A stretch of DNA of 64,000 bases, taken from the NCBI RefSeq assembly GCF_000715075.1, contig NC_134084.1, forward strand, positions 104,450,411 to 104,514,410, written 5' to 3'. Under the pieces are notes generated by a model. It ran no database searches, was not told the DNA's origin, and saw only the letters and a list, made by a program, of their open reading frames with translations. Shown here piece by piece: positions 12,185 through 24,900 of the stretch; position 1 is the first letter of the stretch, and each line of letters opens with the position of its first letter. The position numbers and the translations under genes were made by a program. The DNA comes from Nicotiana tabacum. Its lineage: Eukaryota; Streptophyta; Magnoliopsida; Solanales; Solanaceae.

Positions 12185-12209
12185 CTACTTCAGGTATGCC
12201 TCTATGCTC

Positions 12210-12244
12210 GTTCGAGGACGAACGAATGTTTAAGTGTAGGAGGA
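12210..12244 (+). promoter_or_regulatory. Pre-LTR motif and polypurine tract of element B
   Basis: GTTCGAGGACGAAC (12210-12223) is a perfect 5-bp-arm hairpin with an AGGA loop. The LTR TGTAAC follows 21 nt later at 12245. The spacer ends in the purine tract GTAGGAGGA. In the FEDE frame, translation passes through the tract and stops at the TAA inside the LTR's first five bases. Confidence 0.65.
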
Positions 12245-12914
12245 TGTAACGATCCAGCCAGTTGTTTTAAGAATTAACGCCCCGATCCCCTATTAACCGT
12301 ATTCCTCGTGTTTGTTTCTACTATTGTGAGTTGCCGGGAGGATTTATTTGGAGTTTTAGAGAGTTTTGGGACACTTAGTACCTAAATGAGAGTTTAGGTT
12401 GTAGAATTCGGGCCGTAGTCAGAGCAGTATGAAGATGACCTCGGGATGGAATTCCGATGGTTCCGTTAGCTCCGTTGGGTAATTTCGGTCTTAGGGGCGT
12501 GTTCAGATTGTGCTTTGGAGCTCCGTAGCTAATTTAGGCTTGAAATGCCGAAAGTTGAATTTTTGAAGTTTCCGGTTCGATAGTGAGATTTTGATCTAAG
12601 GGTCAGAATGGGATTCCGAAAGTTAGAGTAGCTCCGTAGTGTTGAATGTGACATGTGTGCAAAATTTCAGGTCATTAAGACGAGGGTTGATAGACCTTTT
12701 GATCGAAAGCGTAAATTGAGAGTTTTTGGAGTTCTTAGGCTTGAATCCATGGTTAATTCGATGTTTCGATGTTGTTTTAGGTGTTTTAAGGATTGGTATA
12801 AGTTTGGATAGTGTTATATGACTTGTTATGCTTTTGGTTGAGGTCCCGGAGGGCTCGGGATGATTCTGGATGGTTGTCGGTAAGTGAGAGTTAGAGTGTG
12901 CAGCTGAAGCTGCT

Positions 12915-13180
12915 AGATTGTTGTCATAACCGCACTTGCGGATTGGGGACCGCAGGTGCAGAGCTGCAGAAGCGGATGGGGGACTGCAGATGTGGCCAGA
13001 TGAGGAAATGCTAGAAGTCGCAGGTGCAAAATTGTCCACGTACCTGCGTGACTGCAGATGCGGTAAAGTGGTCGCATGTGCGGAAATTGGGAGTTAATGA
13101 ATTTTCGCAGGTGCGATTGAGTTTCCGCAGAAGCGGGACCGCAGGTGTGGTCCCTTGATCGCAGAAGCGGATTTGCTGGG
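12915..13180 (+). repeat. GCAGGTGCGG / GCAGAAGCGG short-motif array in LTR
   Basis: Degenerate copies of CGCAGGTGCGG and CGCAGAAGCGG, often near-palindromic with CCGC/GCGG arms, recur every 15-30 bp. The same array occurs about 700-950 bp into the LTR of element D (17530-17790 and 42660-42905). It is not coding; the open frames across it are by-products of the GC-rich repeats. Confidence 0.75.
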
Positions 13181-14004
13181 CAGAAAACAAGACATTTCGA
13201 GGGTTTGAAATTAAAAGTTAGAAAATTGAATTGGAGCTCGGGAGAGGGCGATTTTGGGAGAATTTTGAAGAAAAAATCAGTGGGTAACGATTCCTAATCC
13301 CTTTCTAGTTGTATTCCTATAATCTAATCTTAGTGTTATCATTTAATTTCAGATTTGAGATGAAAATTGAGGAAAAGTGGAGGAAAGTTCTTAGGCCTAA
13401 TTTTGGGGTTTTGATCTATATTTTGATGTCGGATTGAAATAATTTTGGTATAAATGAACTCGTGAGAGTATGAAGAATCTGAATTTGTAAATTTTTGGTC
13501 ATTTTTCTTAATTTCGCGTAGTAGCTTAGAATTAATTAGTGGAATCAGTTACTTGAAGTTATATTTACATTACGCAATTGAATTGAATAGATTTGGGCCA
13601 TTTGGAGTCGAGTACTCGTGGTAAAAGCGTGGTTTCGAGTTGATTTTGAGCCGGTTCGAGGTAAGTGGCTTGCCTAACCTTGTGTGGGGGAAACTCCCCT
13701 TAGGATTTGGTATTATTGATATTTGAAATGTCTTGTACGTGAGGTGATGAGTGTGTACTTGTGCTAGTTGTTGAAAATCCGGTTTTCATTAAGTAATTAT
13801 AATTGTGTTTCTTTTCCTGTTTATATTACTTGCAATTTAAGCCTGTTGTTAGCTTAGGGAAGCATGTCTAATTGACTTAATTGCTTTACTTGCTCAAGTT
13901 GCCTTATTTAGATTTAGTGCAGCATGCTAGGCTAGAAATACATGTTTTACTTTGGTATGAAATTTAAATTGAATTGTGTATTCTTCGTGTTGTTGCTGTG
14001 TGTT

Positions 14005-14285
14005 TACTTTGGGACTACGGGACAGTATCCTGGGAGATCCCCCTACATGTTTACTTTAGGACTACGGATTTGTATTCTGGGAGATCCCTCTGCACTTTTA
14101 CATTGGAACTACGAGACTGAACCCGGTAGATTCCTCCTGTATTGAGTATTTACATTTGGGACTACAAATCGGTATTTCGGGAGATACCCGCGCATTATGA
14201 GTTGGACTATAGGATGGTATCCCGGGAGATCCACTGGATATTTATATTTGGGACGACAGGACGATATCCTAAGAGATCCCCGTTT
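14005..14285 (+). repeat. ~55-bp tandem array in LTR of element B
   Basis: Five to six diverged units share TTTGGGACTACGG, then (A/G)TATCC(T/C)GGGAGATCCC. The array begins about 1,760 bp into the 2.7-kb LTR, similar in relative position to the arrays in elements E and F. Confidence 0.8.
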
Positions 14286-14949
14286 GCTATCTCTGTGTGA
14301 GTTGTATTCCTTTCTGTGATTATTTGGTCTCTGTTGTAGTTATTGTTGTTCTTTCCATTCTGGTTTACTTCTTATTGTTGCACTTAATTATACTTTCTTA
14401 TTCTACACTATTATACTTTGTATTTTATTTAACCTCAGTAGGGCCCTGACCTTCCTCGTCACTATCCAATCGAGGTTAGGCTTGATACTTACTGAGTACC
14501 ACTGTGGTGTACTCATGCCCTTTTCTGCGCATGTTTTTCATGTGCAAATCTAGGTACTTCCACTCAGTCTTATCATCCTTGAGGTGATTCACTTTTGTAG
14601 AGACTTGGAGGTATATCTGCCGCGTTCGCAGACCGATGAGTCCCTTTCTATTTTTTGTACTAGTATGGGCCTTCTGTATTTTCCTTTTGATAGACATCCA
14701 TGGAGTTAGAGCTTTTTATGTATCTCTTAGCTTGTGATTCATGGGGTTCCGAACTTTGGGAGTGTTAGGTTGAGATTCTTATACTGACATATGCCAGGCG
14801 GCACCTTAAACACTGTTTTATTTCGTTATCTCGGTTTTTAATTATTTTCTCTCCGTAATTGTTCTTTTTCCGCATTTGTTAGACTTACCTAGTCGTAGAG
14901 ACTAGGTACTGTCATGATAGTTCACAGAGCGCGAACTGGGGTCATGACA

Positions 14950-15394
14950 GAAGGCACCCATATCAGAACATTAATTGAGAAACAAATCCAAATAGGAGCA
15001 TAAAAAGTTTCTACTAATATGCACGTTTTCTGCTATGTAATTAAACGGAAGTGAACTTACAAGCTAATTTTGGCAGAGATAGATTACGTCAAGAATTTAG
15101 CCAAAAAATAGATGAATGAAATAATAGCAGCTCAAATACTCGGACGACCAAATATAAAAGGAAAAAAATATGACAATTTGGTGAAATATGGGAAAGAAAA
15201 GAGTGGTGACAACTCTTCTAGAGCAACTTAGAAACAGAGCATTGGTATCTCTTCAAAAATGGCGTCTGAATTGAAGCGGCTGTTTGTAGTATTATTTTTT
15301 TTTAAAATAATAATTAAATAGGGTGTTTATATAAATAAGGGGGTTATTTTAGTAATTTAACTTTTATGTTAGGGGTTTCCTGTTTGTAATATTA
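14950..15394. other. Unassigned intergenic stretch
   Basis: No gene or complete repeat was recognised between the end of element B's LTR and the Helitron-like terminus. The sequence is AT-rich with a T-run near 15292. Confidence 0.5.
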
Positions 15395-15453
15395 CTAGTC
15401 TCTCTGTTCGTGCGTTGCACGAATATCTTTTGTCAAATATTATAAAACGTGTC
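15395..15453 (-). mobile_element. Helitron-like 3' terminus (partial)
   Basis: On the reverse strand the hairpin CGTGCAACGCACG (15409-15421) is followed by 10 nt and CTAG (15395-15398), then T. This is the arrangement of plant Helitron 3' ends: a hairpin 10-12 nt before CTRR, with insertion between A and T. Only the terminal 59 bp is present before the solo LTR insertion. The body may continue beyond 44478, but I could not find a matching TC 5' end there. Confidence 0.5.
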
Positions 15454-16814
15454 TGATCACGCCCAACTATGCCTTATGAAAAGGAGTAAGCGGTCGTTGC
15501 AAATATAATCCGGTTTACAAGTCCGAAGTCGAATCCTACAGAGAACTAAGGCTTAGCTACAGTTGTTCAATATCACCAAGAAGTCAAGCTTGAACAATTC
15601 CTAACTTATAGATATTAAGATTCTTGTGTTTAACTAATTAACTAACAAATTAAAAGAGTAAATTAACAACTACAGATACTAAGGATTAGAGACAAGATTA
15701 AGGAAATCTAGCGTTATGATTGCCCCTATTGTCCGAATTCTTCCCGCTATGTTTTCTATAAATTCGCCTAAGTTTCTCTACCGATCATGGGCGATTTGAC
15801 TGTCGTAACTCTCTCCCGAGTAATTACCACAATTTACTAGACATATTCTCCCGAATTACGCTAACTTGCATTAAGTACGGCTCACTCGGATCGCACCCAA
15901 GGTTTTGTTATCCCTAATCCCACCTTTAAACTCTCTGTATTAATCCCCCATATATGTTAGGAGTGATGTTGTTCAACAACTATCTAAATATGCACTCTCT
16001 CCCGAGTAATGCACACTAAATAGGCACAGTCGATTGAGAGCTCTTCAACCAACCACAATAATAACGTAGTTGAATAAATAGAGAAAATACTACAGCAAAT
16101 CTATATTAACGTAACAGGAAAATCATCCTCCAATAGGTTTCATCAAAACCCTAGATAACAATTAGCTATTCATAATAGTATGCATAACTACAATACTAGA
16201 ATTCATAACCAATAATGAAGATGGGAAGAAGGAAGTGAAAAACGCATAGAAGAATTCTCCGCCTTGCTCTTAGTGTGTTCTTGCCTCCTTAGGTTGAATC
16301 CTCGGTCTCCTTAGCCTCCTTAGGTCTAAATTATATCAAAAGGTATGTCAAAGGTCCTCAAAATACCATTTTCCATGTATGTATACCAAGTAGGGTTGGG
16401 CTAAAACACTTATACCTTCTCCAACGCTAAAAAGGATACTTTTCCAGGCCAGGACGTCCGTGGCCACGGATTCGACCGCGGACCTGATCGCGGATTTTGC
16501 ATAGTGTTCTGTCCGCAACCACAGATTCGACCGTGGACTATTTGGAATTGGTAAAACCATAAAACATAAAAGTTTTAGCCCTTTGAATTAGATTTTCAAC
16601 CATATATTGTGGAGCCCAAATGGAGTTCTGAGCAAAACATTATGTGCATTTTAGTAGACAGTGCACAATATGCCTACTCGATTCTTCGTTTGTTCTTAAC
16701 TATCATCCGTTGATCCCCAAACACGATCCCGACTTAATTCCTTGAGATTTTACTCAGACTTCAAAGCTCCAAATCACTTGAATTCATTCCATAACATCTA
16801 CAAAACTCAGAATC
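15454..16814. mobile_element. Solo LTR, left part (continues 44348-44472)
   Basis: The unit begins TGATCACGCCC at 15454 and ends TTATCATCA at 44472, flanked by the direct repeat GTGTC at 15449-15453 and 44473-44477. With the 27.5-kb element D removed it is about 1.49 kb, has TG...CA ends (TGAT/ATCA), and carries no coding sequence. This is the signature of a solo LTR left by LTR-LTR recombination. Near 16450-16540 it holds short GC-rich palindromic words such as CCACGGATTCGACCGCGG. Family and orientation are not determined. Confidence 0.7.
16810..16814. repeat. Target-site duplication of element D (left copy)
   Basis: GAATC precedes the LTR start TGTAACGACCC at 16815 and is repeated at 44343-44347 after the LTR end GTCGTGACA. 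This 5-bp duplication ties the two distant LTR pieces to a single insertion. Confidence 0.9.
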
Positions 16815-19051
16815 TGTAACGACCCGACTGGTCGTTTTGCTTTTTAGAACCACGTCCCCCTAAATAAGTCTTCCCACGCTTTCTTTAACTAATTTATGAC
16901 CTGCGGGGATGGTTGGTTCGGGATTTGGAAGAGTTTGGGTTGAAATAGGCACACTTGATTCCCTAAGATTTTCTTAAAAGACTAAGTTTGACTTTGGTCA
17001 ATATTTTTAGTAAACGAACCCTGACTTGTGTTTTGACTATCTTGGAGGATTCGTAGGAAAATATGGGACTTGGGCGTATGCCCAGAATCAAATTCTGAGG
17101 TCCCTAGCCCGAGTAATGAATTTTTGTTATAAATTGTTAAACTGAAATTCTAAGGATTTAATGAAATTGAATAATGCTTGATCATGTTGGTATCAGGCCC
17201 TTATGTTGGTTCCGGAGCCTGGTACAGGTCCAATATAACATTTAAGACTTTCACGCAAAATTTGGTGTCAATCCGAGAAGTATAAGTACGTTTCGGCGCG
17301 TTAGAAGTAAATTAAAGAACTTGAAGTTCATAAGTATGATTCAATTGGTTTTAGGGAGTGATTTTTAGATTTGGCGTTATTTCGGGCATTCCGACGGTTC
17401 GAGCGAGTCCATTTTATGATTTCAAACTTGTCGGTATGTTCGGGCGGGGCCCGGCGTCCCTAAGCGTCAATCGGACGAGGCACGAGTGAAGTTGGAAAAA
17501 TTGGCAAGGAGCTGAAGCTCCAGCTATCTGTCATAACCACACCTGAGGTTGGTCAGCCGCATGTGAGAGACCGCAGGTGTGGTCGACTCATTGCAGAAGT
17601 GGCCAAGAGGAGGATCCAAAGAACTGCAGATGCGGCTCTTTCTCCAGAAGTGGCTACACAGGAGCGGCTCCAAGACCGCAGAAGTGGCCCCAGCTCGCCT
17701 GGCCCAATTCCATAGATACGGGGCCCCTCTCGTAGAAGCGAGACCGTAGATGCAGTCCCCTAACCGCAGGTGCGGAAATCGCTGAAGGCAGTGCCTTCAT
17801 TTAATATAGGAACGTATCATTTTTGACACATTTCCACTATTGTTTGGGCGATTTGTGAGCTTTCTAAGAGAGAGATTCTACCTAGCATCTTGAGGTAAGT
17901 TCATCCTACTTATTTCTAGTTTAATACTTGAACCTTGGGTAGATTAACACACAAAAATTAAGGAAAAATCATGGGATTAGAGCAAAACCTAGGGTTTTGA
18001 TAAAAGTTAGATTTAACCACGAAATGTATTATGGAATAAAGTAGAAATCATATATTATTGATCCTTAGGTTATAAAGAACAACTTTCTTCGAAATATTTT
18101 GAAATTCGAGCGCGTGGACCTGGGGTCGGATTTTAGGAAACTTGTGTTTTGGGTTGGGAACATAACTTTAATGGTTAGAATGCAATCTTGTGAGCTTGTA
18201 TTAACTAGTTCCTACCTCGTTGAATTAGTTTTGTATCGTTCGGCTCCAAATTGAGGGTTTGAGCACGTTCTTGGTATTGGAAGTGCACTTTGGAGTGAGG
18301 TAAGTCTCCTTTCTAACCCTGTAAGAGGGAATTATCCCCATAGGTGAAATAATTGAATAATTTGCCACTAAATGCGGGGGCTACATATGCACTAGGTGAC
18401 GAGAGTCCGTACGTAGCTACTATTATGTTAATTGTCCGGGTAGTTTAGGACCCGTATCATGCCATATTTGTGAATGTTTATATCCTTTCATGCTAATGAG
18501 ATCACTTAGGATATGCTAGAGAATTGAAAATGAACATATGTGGACGTATGCACTTGCTTGAACACATGTATGAATTATTTGAATATAAATGCGCCTTTAT
18601 GCACCTTCTTGATGATAATCGATATTTGTGGATCGGGCCGATCGCCTCGATAGAAATAGATGCATATATGGTTCGCGTCATTCGACCCTCTGGCAGTGCA
18701 CAATTTCTTTTATGTTAGACCGGTCTGTACGACCTTGGCATAATGTGTGCATGATATCTATGTGAAATCTTATTCATGACTTACTTTGTTAAATGCTCTG
18801 AAATGTAAATGGCTAACTGTGATACTATCTAGGACATGACTTATCACTTCTTGCTATAAATTGTTATTTATTTGTGACATCCATGCTTATCATAACACTT
18901 TCTTATATTATTTGACCCTAGTAAGTATCAAGCCGACTTCTCATCTCAACTTTTTTGAGATTAGACGGGATACTTATTGGGTACATATTATTTATGTACT
19001 CATACTATGCTTCTATACTTAATTGTACAGGATCTGAGGCAGGTACATCTG
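16815..19051 (+). repeat. 5' LTR of element D, first part (continues 29728-30116)
   Basis: It begins TGTAACGACCCGACTGGTCGTT, whose first bases after TGT form an inverted repeat, AACGACC/GGTCGTT. It aligns over its length with the 3' LTR at 35010-35094 plus 42042-44342. A 218-bp segment at 18318-18535 is absent from the 3' LTR. The GCAGGTGCGG-type array is at about 17530-17790. A degenerate GGGCCGATCGCCTCG/GACCGGTCTGTACGACC zone lies near 18630-18740. Element E interrupts the LTR after ATCTG at 19047-19051. Confidence 0.9.
17530..17790 (+). repeat. GCAGGTGCGG / GCAGAAGCGG array in 5' LTR of D
   Basis: Units such as CCGCAGGTGTGGTCG, CTGCAGATGCGGC and CCGCAGAAGTGGCC recur at irregular 15-30-bp spacing. 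The homologous array in the 3' LTR is at 42660-42905. Confidence 0.75.
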
Positions 19052-21751
19052 TGTCACGACCCAAACTGAAGGGCCATGACTAGCACCCGACCACACTTGC
19101 TGAGCACCAACGTACATTTCATCTAACCTTCATTATTATATTTTAGGGCTGACGAGATCAATATAAATGGCAGACCTAGATCATGGACAACCAGCAATAA
19201 AATATGACGGCATGAACATACATAGCAGGGGATGACCGGACAATCAAGAAACTACATATAAGGTATGAGCTACCACGCTACTATGAAAGACTATACAACA
19301 AAAACTAGCCGACAAGGCATACCAAACTATACATGAGCCGACACCTGTCTATGAGCCTCTAAAAGAACATAAGTGCTGCAACATAGCCGGAACAGGGCCC
19401 CGACATACCCATAATGTCTATAACAAAAATTGCATACCAAGACCAAGGCAAGTCCGGAGAAGGGATCTCGCCAATCACCGCTGAACTGGACAGTCTACTG
19501 TGGTGGGGGAGCTGCACCTGCCTGTCTATCAGGACCTGTAGCACGACATGCAGCGTCCACAAATAAAAGGACGTCAGTACGAATAAAGTACTGAGTATGT
19601 AAGGCAAGGAACCATAAATACGATCAGTAATGTAAGCAAGGATAGAGAATATACAACCTGTAACATCTTAGTACCTCTGAGGTCTACTTACATGAAATGC
19701 ATGATACATATGTATAAATACATAAACCTTTAAAGCATTCGCCTCTGTGGGCATCATCATCATCATATTGTACCCGGCCATAATAGGCTCGGTAAAAAAA
19801 ACGTACCCGGCCATCATAAGGCTCGGTAGAATCGTACCCGGCCACGTGGAGCTCGGCAAAACCCAACTGATCAGTGGTTGCACAATAGGTGCCGTACCCG
19901 GCCAACTATAGCGTGGCTCGGTAGAGTAAAATAGATACATATATATAATGCATGCTGGACTCATGGAATCACATTCTAAACCTTTCGGAGTGACGTAAGG
20001 TCGGTATCCTCTGTACACGTTATTAGGACTAACTCTTCACTATGAACCTTATAAGAATCAGGAAGTACCAACAACATTGATAACATAAGAATAAGAGAAG
20101 CAACATTAACATCAATCGTTCCATAAGAGGGAAAACAATGTAAGTACTGCTAGCTTCTAAGAGTAGAGTATCTTTGGAAGCTCGTTCATTACATTATGTA
20201 CAATCGGAGTCGTGCAAAAGAAGGAAAGGGATAGGCTCACATACCTTGTATATACTGCCCCAATCTCAAGCTATGCAATTGTCAAAACTCCTTAGTCTAC
20301 AATAAGAGAAACGATACTATCGTTATCATTTAAGCGTCATAACTATTATGTATCGACCACAACCTATTTTACGATGAAACGGACAACACCTCCCCTATAT
20401 ATATGACCTCACACCATTCAAAACAGTCACAAAACAGCCCAAACAACATCAATAATAAACATATTGAGCCTCCCAAAAGAGTCCACACACATCCTAATCA
20501 CTCCATACATACGACGACCACCGTAGTCGTGTCAAACAACCTGGAAATGTTACGAATAAATATCAGCCCATAACCCTACATATATATGGTGTTTCTACAC
20601 ACCCTTCCTCCTCTAAAACTCCACAAGATAGTAGTAAATTACGCAGCCCAACAACAACGCAAAATAGTCCACAAAATAATAACATTACTACCAAGCCTTT
20701 CGATATATATCTCACAAGTTCTAGCTTCAATGGCTTAGCCGCAACTTGAATAATCTTAAATACATATAGAGTAAGAGGTTCCTTACCTTTATACAGAAAG
20801 AACAGCTCCAATTTGACCTTAAATTTCCATGAAATATCCCTCAAATGCTGCCACAACAACAAAAAAGCGAAACTAGCGATCAATTAGTGTTTTTCGGCAC
20901 TAGAATCACTTTAGAAGGCTTGAAATCACCTAGGATTGATATTAAGAACATAAGGGAGTATTTACAGAACATAAACCCTTTAAAACAACCTCCCACACGA
21001 GCTGGATGGACACAAAAATGAGCAACAACAAGAAGAGTAAGAGACTTACTAGCGCCACGGAATTCCCGACACTTGATTTGTGTTGTTTGCCCTTTTTTCG
21101 GGTCTTGAATCTTGAGAGAACCTTGAGAGGATGTTCCTAGGGTTCTAAGGTCTGAAAATAAAGAGAATAAATGACTTAAAACGGGTTGGAGGCATCCTAT
21201 ATAGGTCCAAATATCTTAAACCGCCTTAGTGGGCCCCATAGAGAGGTGCTTGGCGCAGTCTCGCGAAAACACGAATATCTCTCTACTCCGAGATCGTATC
21301 GATGAACGGTTTAATGTGTTGGAAACCAGACTCATAGATCTTTAATTTGGTTGGTAGATTACCCCGTAATTCCTTGTAAATTATGAGAAATGATTAGAAA
21401 CATTTGACCTAATGTTTATGTAAAATTATGAACCTAAGTTGCGACAACTTTTGTCGACTTTTGTTTCATAACTCGTTTGACTTCAAGACTTATGATACAG
21501 ATATTATATGATTAAAATACCTTAATAAATTACCTCTTGAGTGTATTAAGAACCGCTAGATTACCTGAAAATACGAGTTACAACATCCTTGATTCGTTTA
21601 ACTTCTAATACTGGTTAATCACCCTTATACACTCTTGTATCACTTAAGACCAATAGGATTGACTTCTTATCATCTCAAAGATAATTCCTTATTGGATTTA
21701 TGTTAACTAATATATGGCATGAACTAACACATGTGGATATGGGTTGTAACA
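19052..21751 (-). repeat. 3' LTR of element E (2,700 bp)
   Basis: On the plus strand it runs from TGTCACGACCC to GTTGTAACA. On the element's own strand it starts TGTTACAACCC and ends GGGTCGTGACA. It carries the CGTACCCGGCC...GGCTCGGTA tandem array near 19760-19925. It matches 27024-29722 almost base for base. Short open frames inside it occur in both LTR copies and have no protein similarity that I recognise. Confidence 0.95.
19760..19925 (-). repeat. CGTACCCGGCC...GGCTCGGTA tandem array in LTR of E
   Basis: Four units share CGTACCCGGCC, a variable 8-12-bp insert, then (G/A)GCTCGG(T/C)A. One longer unit carries an extra segment with TGATCAGTGGTT. The array is repeated in the other LTR at about 27730-27897. 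In element orientation it sits about 1,830-1,990 bp into the LTR. Confidence 0.85.
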
Positions 21752-21784
21752 CCCTCCCCCCCTTAGGAACATTCGTCCTCGAAT
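21752..21784 (-). promoter_or_regulatory. Pre-LTR motif and polypurine tract of element E
   Basis: On the reverse strand, ATTCGAGGACGAAT (plus 21771-21784) is followed 19 nt later by the 3' LTR start. The spacer contains a strong purine tract (AAGGGGGGGAGGG-like, plus 21752-21764). It would prime plus-strand synthesis in reverse transcription. Confidence 0.8.
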
Positions 21785-21993
21785 GTAAGGGTTTATGGGG
21801 AGTTTAAATCATCGTGGATTCCAATGGAAATGTCCGATCAATTTTCCCCTATAATATGGTCACTAGCAAAACTTGCAAGTAATTAAGCCCAACATATGGC
21901 TTCACAAGGCTACACAAAGCATTATGCGTATTTACATTATCTACATATCACCATTTTGTATTAAGGGGGAGTATTCTCAAATTATTGCTTACC
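21785..21993 (-). other. 3' untranslated stretch of element E
   Basis: This is non-coding DNA between the end of the chromodomain frame (stop at 21994-21996) and the pre-LTR motif. No structure was recognised in it. Confidence 0.6.
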
Positions 21994-24900
21994 TCATAGA
22001 GCCGTTTCACCTTCCAATGTATCCTGTCTTCCACGAGCATCCTTGTTATCTTCATTCTGGAATAAGTAAGGGTATTTAGACTTCATCTCCTCTTCTTCTT
22101 CCCATGTCATTTCTTCCATATTTTTGTTCCTCCACAATACTTTGACGGAAGCTACATCTTTTGTTCTCAGCTTGCGGACTTGCCGATCTAATATCGCCAC
22201 TGGCACTTCTTCATATGATAGGTCCTCTGTAACTTGTACATCTTTGATAGGGACGACTCGAGAAGGGTCTCCAATACATTTTCTCAACATAGATACATGG
22301 AATACCGGGTGGACAAATTCCAATTCGGATGGCAATTCTAACTCATAAGCAACCTGTCCAATTCGTCGAAGAATTTTATACGGCCCGATATACCTTGGAC
22401 TCAGCTTACCTTTCTTCCCAAAACGCATAATACCCTTCATTGGTGAGATCCTCAGGAAAACCCAATCACCAACCTCAAACTCTAGATCACGACGTCGGAC
22501 ATCAGAATAAGATTTTTGCCTGCTTTGTGCCGTCCTCAATCGCTCCTGTATCACTTTCACCTTCTCAATAGCTTGGTGAATCAAATCGGGCCCATATAAT
22601 TCTGTTTCACCGACTTCGAACCATCCACTGGTGATCTACTTCTCCTCCCGTATAGTGCCTCGTATGGGGCCATTTTAATACTGGAATGGTAGCTATTTTT
22701 ATAGGCGAATTCTATGAGTGGAAGATGATCATCCCAATTCCCCTTAAAATCTAGAACACATGCTCGTAGCATATCTTCCAGTGTCTGAATGGTACGTTCA
22801 GCCTGTCCGTCAGTCTGCGGATGGAATGCAGTACTGAGATTTACCTGTGTGCCTAAACCCTTCTGGAAAGACCTCCAAAAGTTAGCCATAAATTGAGTTC
22901 CTCGGTCTGATATAATAGATATGGGCACACCATGAAGCCTAACAATCTCCTTGATATACAACTTCACATAATCTTCAGCCGTGTAAGTTGTCTTCACTGG
23001 CAGAAAATGGGCACATTTTGTAAGTCGATCAATTATCACCCAGATGGAGTCAAACTTATGATAAGAGCGAGGTAATCCAATGATGAAGTCCATATTAATC
23101 ACCTCCCACTTCCAGGTCGGAATCTCTATATTTTGAAGCAATCCACCGGGTTTCTGATGTTCTATCTTTACTTGTTGACAATTGGGACACTGGGCTACAA
23201 ATTATGCAATAGACTTCTTCATATTATCCCACCAATACTGCTCCTTGACATCATGATACATCTTTGTCGAGCCGGGATGGATGGAATATCGGGATTGATG
23301 AATCTCATTCATAATCTTCTCTCGCAACCCTGCCACATTAGGCACACACAATCGGCTCTGGTATCTCAGTGCCCCGTCTTTTCCGATCCCAAAAGCCATA
23401 CTTTTACACTGTTGAATGCTTTCTCTTAATCGTACTAAGATAGGATCTTCATATTGTCGTGCTGTTACCTCGGCTACCAAAGATGATTCTGATGTATTCT
23501 GTACAGTAACACCTCCGTCATCAGAGTCTAACAATCTGATTCTCATATTGGCTAGCTGATGAAGCTCTTTAATCAACCCCCATCTACCTACCTCAATATG
23601 TACTAAGCTTCCCATTGATTTACGGCTGAGAGCGTCTGCCACAACATTGGCTTTATCGGGATGATACAATATCTCGACGTCGTAGTCTTTCAATAATTCA
23701 AGCCACCTACGCTGCCTCAAATTCAACTCTTTCTGCTTGAAGATGTATTGTAAACTCTTGTTATCTGTGTAGATGTCAACATGGACGCCGTATAAGTAGT
23801 GCCACCATATCTTCAAAGCATCTATTACTGCAGCCAATTCCAAATCATGGGTTGGATAATTCTTTTCATGCTTCTTCAATTGTCTTGATGCATAAACAAT
23901 CACATTCCCACGATGCATCAATACGCACCCCAAACCTATACCTGAGGCATCACAATATACCACATAACCTTCTGTTCCTTCAGGAAGAGTGAGCACTGGT
24001 GCAGATGTCAATCGATTCTTCAGCTCCTGAAAACTATGTTCACAAGTGTCAGACCACTGGAATTTGGTAGCTTTCTGTGTTAACTTAGTTAATGGTGATG
24101 ATATAGAGGAAAATCCTTCCACAAACCGCCTATAATATCCTGCTAGCCCTAGGAAGCTGCGGACTTCTGATGGTGTTGTAGGTCTCGGCCAATTCTTTAC
24201 TGCATCGATCTTCTGAGTGTCGACACTAATACCCTCATCAGATATTACATGGCCAAGGAATGCTACTGAGTTCAGCCAGAATTCACATTTGGAGAGCTTA
24301 GCATATAACTTACGATCCTGAAGCGTCTGTAATACTATCCGCAAGTGGCCCGCATGTTTCGCCTCCGAACGAGAATACACTAGAATGTCATCAATGAATA
24401 CAATCAAGAACACATCAAGATAGGGCCTGAATATAGTATTCATGAGATCCATAAAAGCTGCTGGGGCATTTGTTAGCCCGAACGACATCACCAAGAACTC
24501 AAAGTGCCCATATCTTGTCCGGAAGGCCGTCTTTGGAATATCCTTCTCCCTAACCCTCACCTGATGATACCCTGAACGTAAATCAATCTTAGAGAAATAC
24601 TTGACACCCTGGAGTTGGTCAAACAGGTCATCAATTCTTGGAAGTGGATACTTATTCTTTATAGTAGACTTATTCAACTGTCGATAGTCGATACACATCC
24701 GTAACGACCCGTCTTTCTTCCGCACGAATAGGACTGGTGCACCCCAAGGTGAAGTGCTAGGCCTAATAAAGCCCTTATCCAGCAAGTCCTTCAACTGCAC
24801 CTTCAACTCTCGCAACTCTGCCAGGGCCATTCTGTATGGAGGAATAGAGATCGGTTGAGCGTCAGGCAACACATCAATGCTAAACTCAATCTCCCTTTCA

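Larger units (their letters stand above)
8629..14949 (+). mobile_element. Tekay-type Ty3/gypsy element B, 5'-truncated and RT-deleted
   Basis: The element enters inside gag and has protease, then an internal deletion that joins the protease tail directly to the RNase H end at about 10505. Integrase, chromodomain and a complete-looking 3' LTR (12245-14949) follow. The 5' LTR, primer site and gag start are missing, so no target duplication can be tested. The LTR begins TGTAACGATCC, related in style to element D. Confidence 0.85.
12245..14949 (+). repeat. 3' LTR of element B (2,705 bp)
   Basis: The LTR begins TGTAACGATCC directly after the purine tract and ends GGGGTCATGACA. It holds two internal repeat zones: a GCAGGTGCGG/GCAGAAGCGG zone at about 12915-13180, and a tandem array of about 55 bp at 14005-14285. 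Open frames inside it have no protein support. After 14949 the sequence no longer resembles an LTR. Confidence 0.85.

Noticed and set aside
20563..20883. 106-residue reverse-strand frame in E's 3' LTR
   Set aside because: It is LTR sequence, not equivalently open in the second LTR copy because of base differences, and shows no domain.
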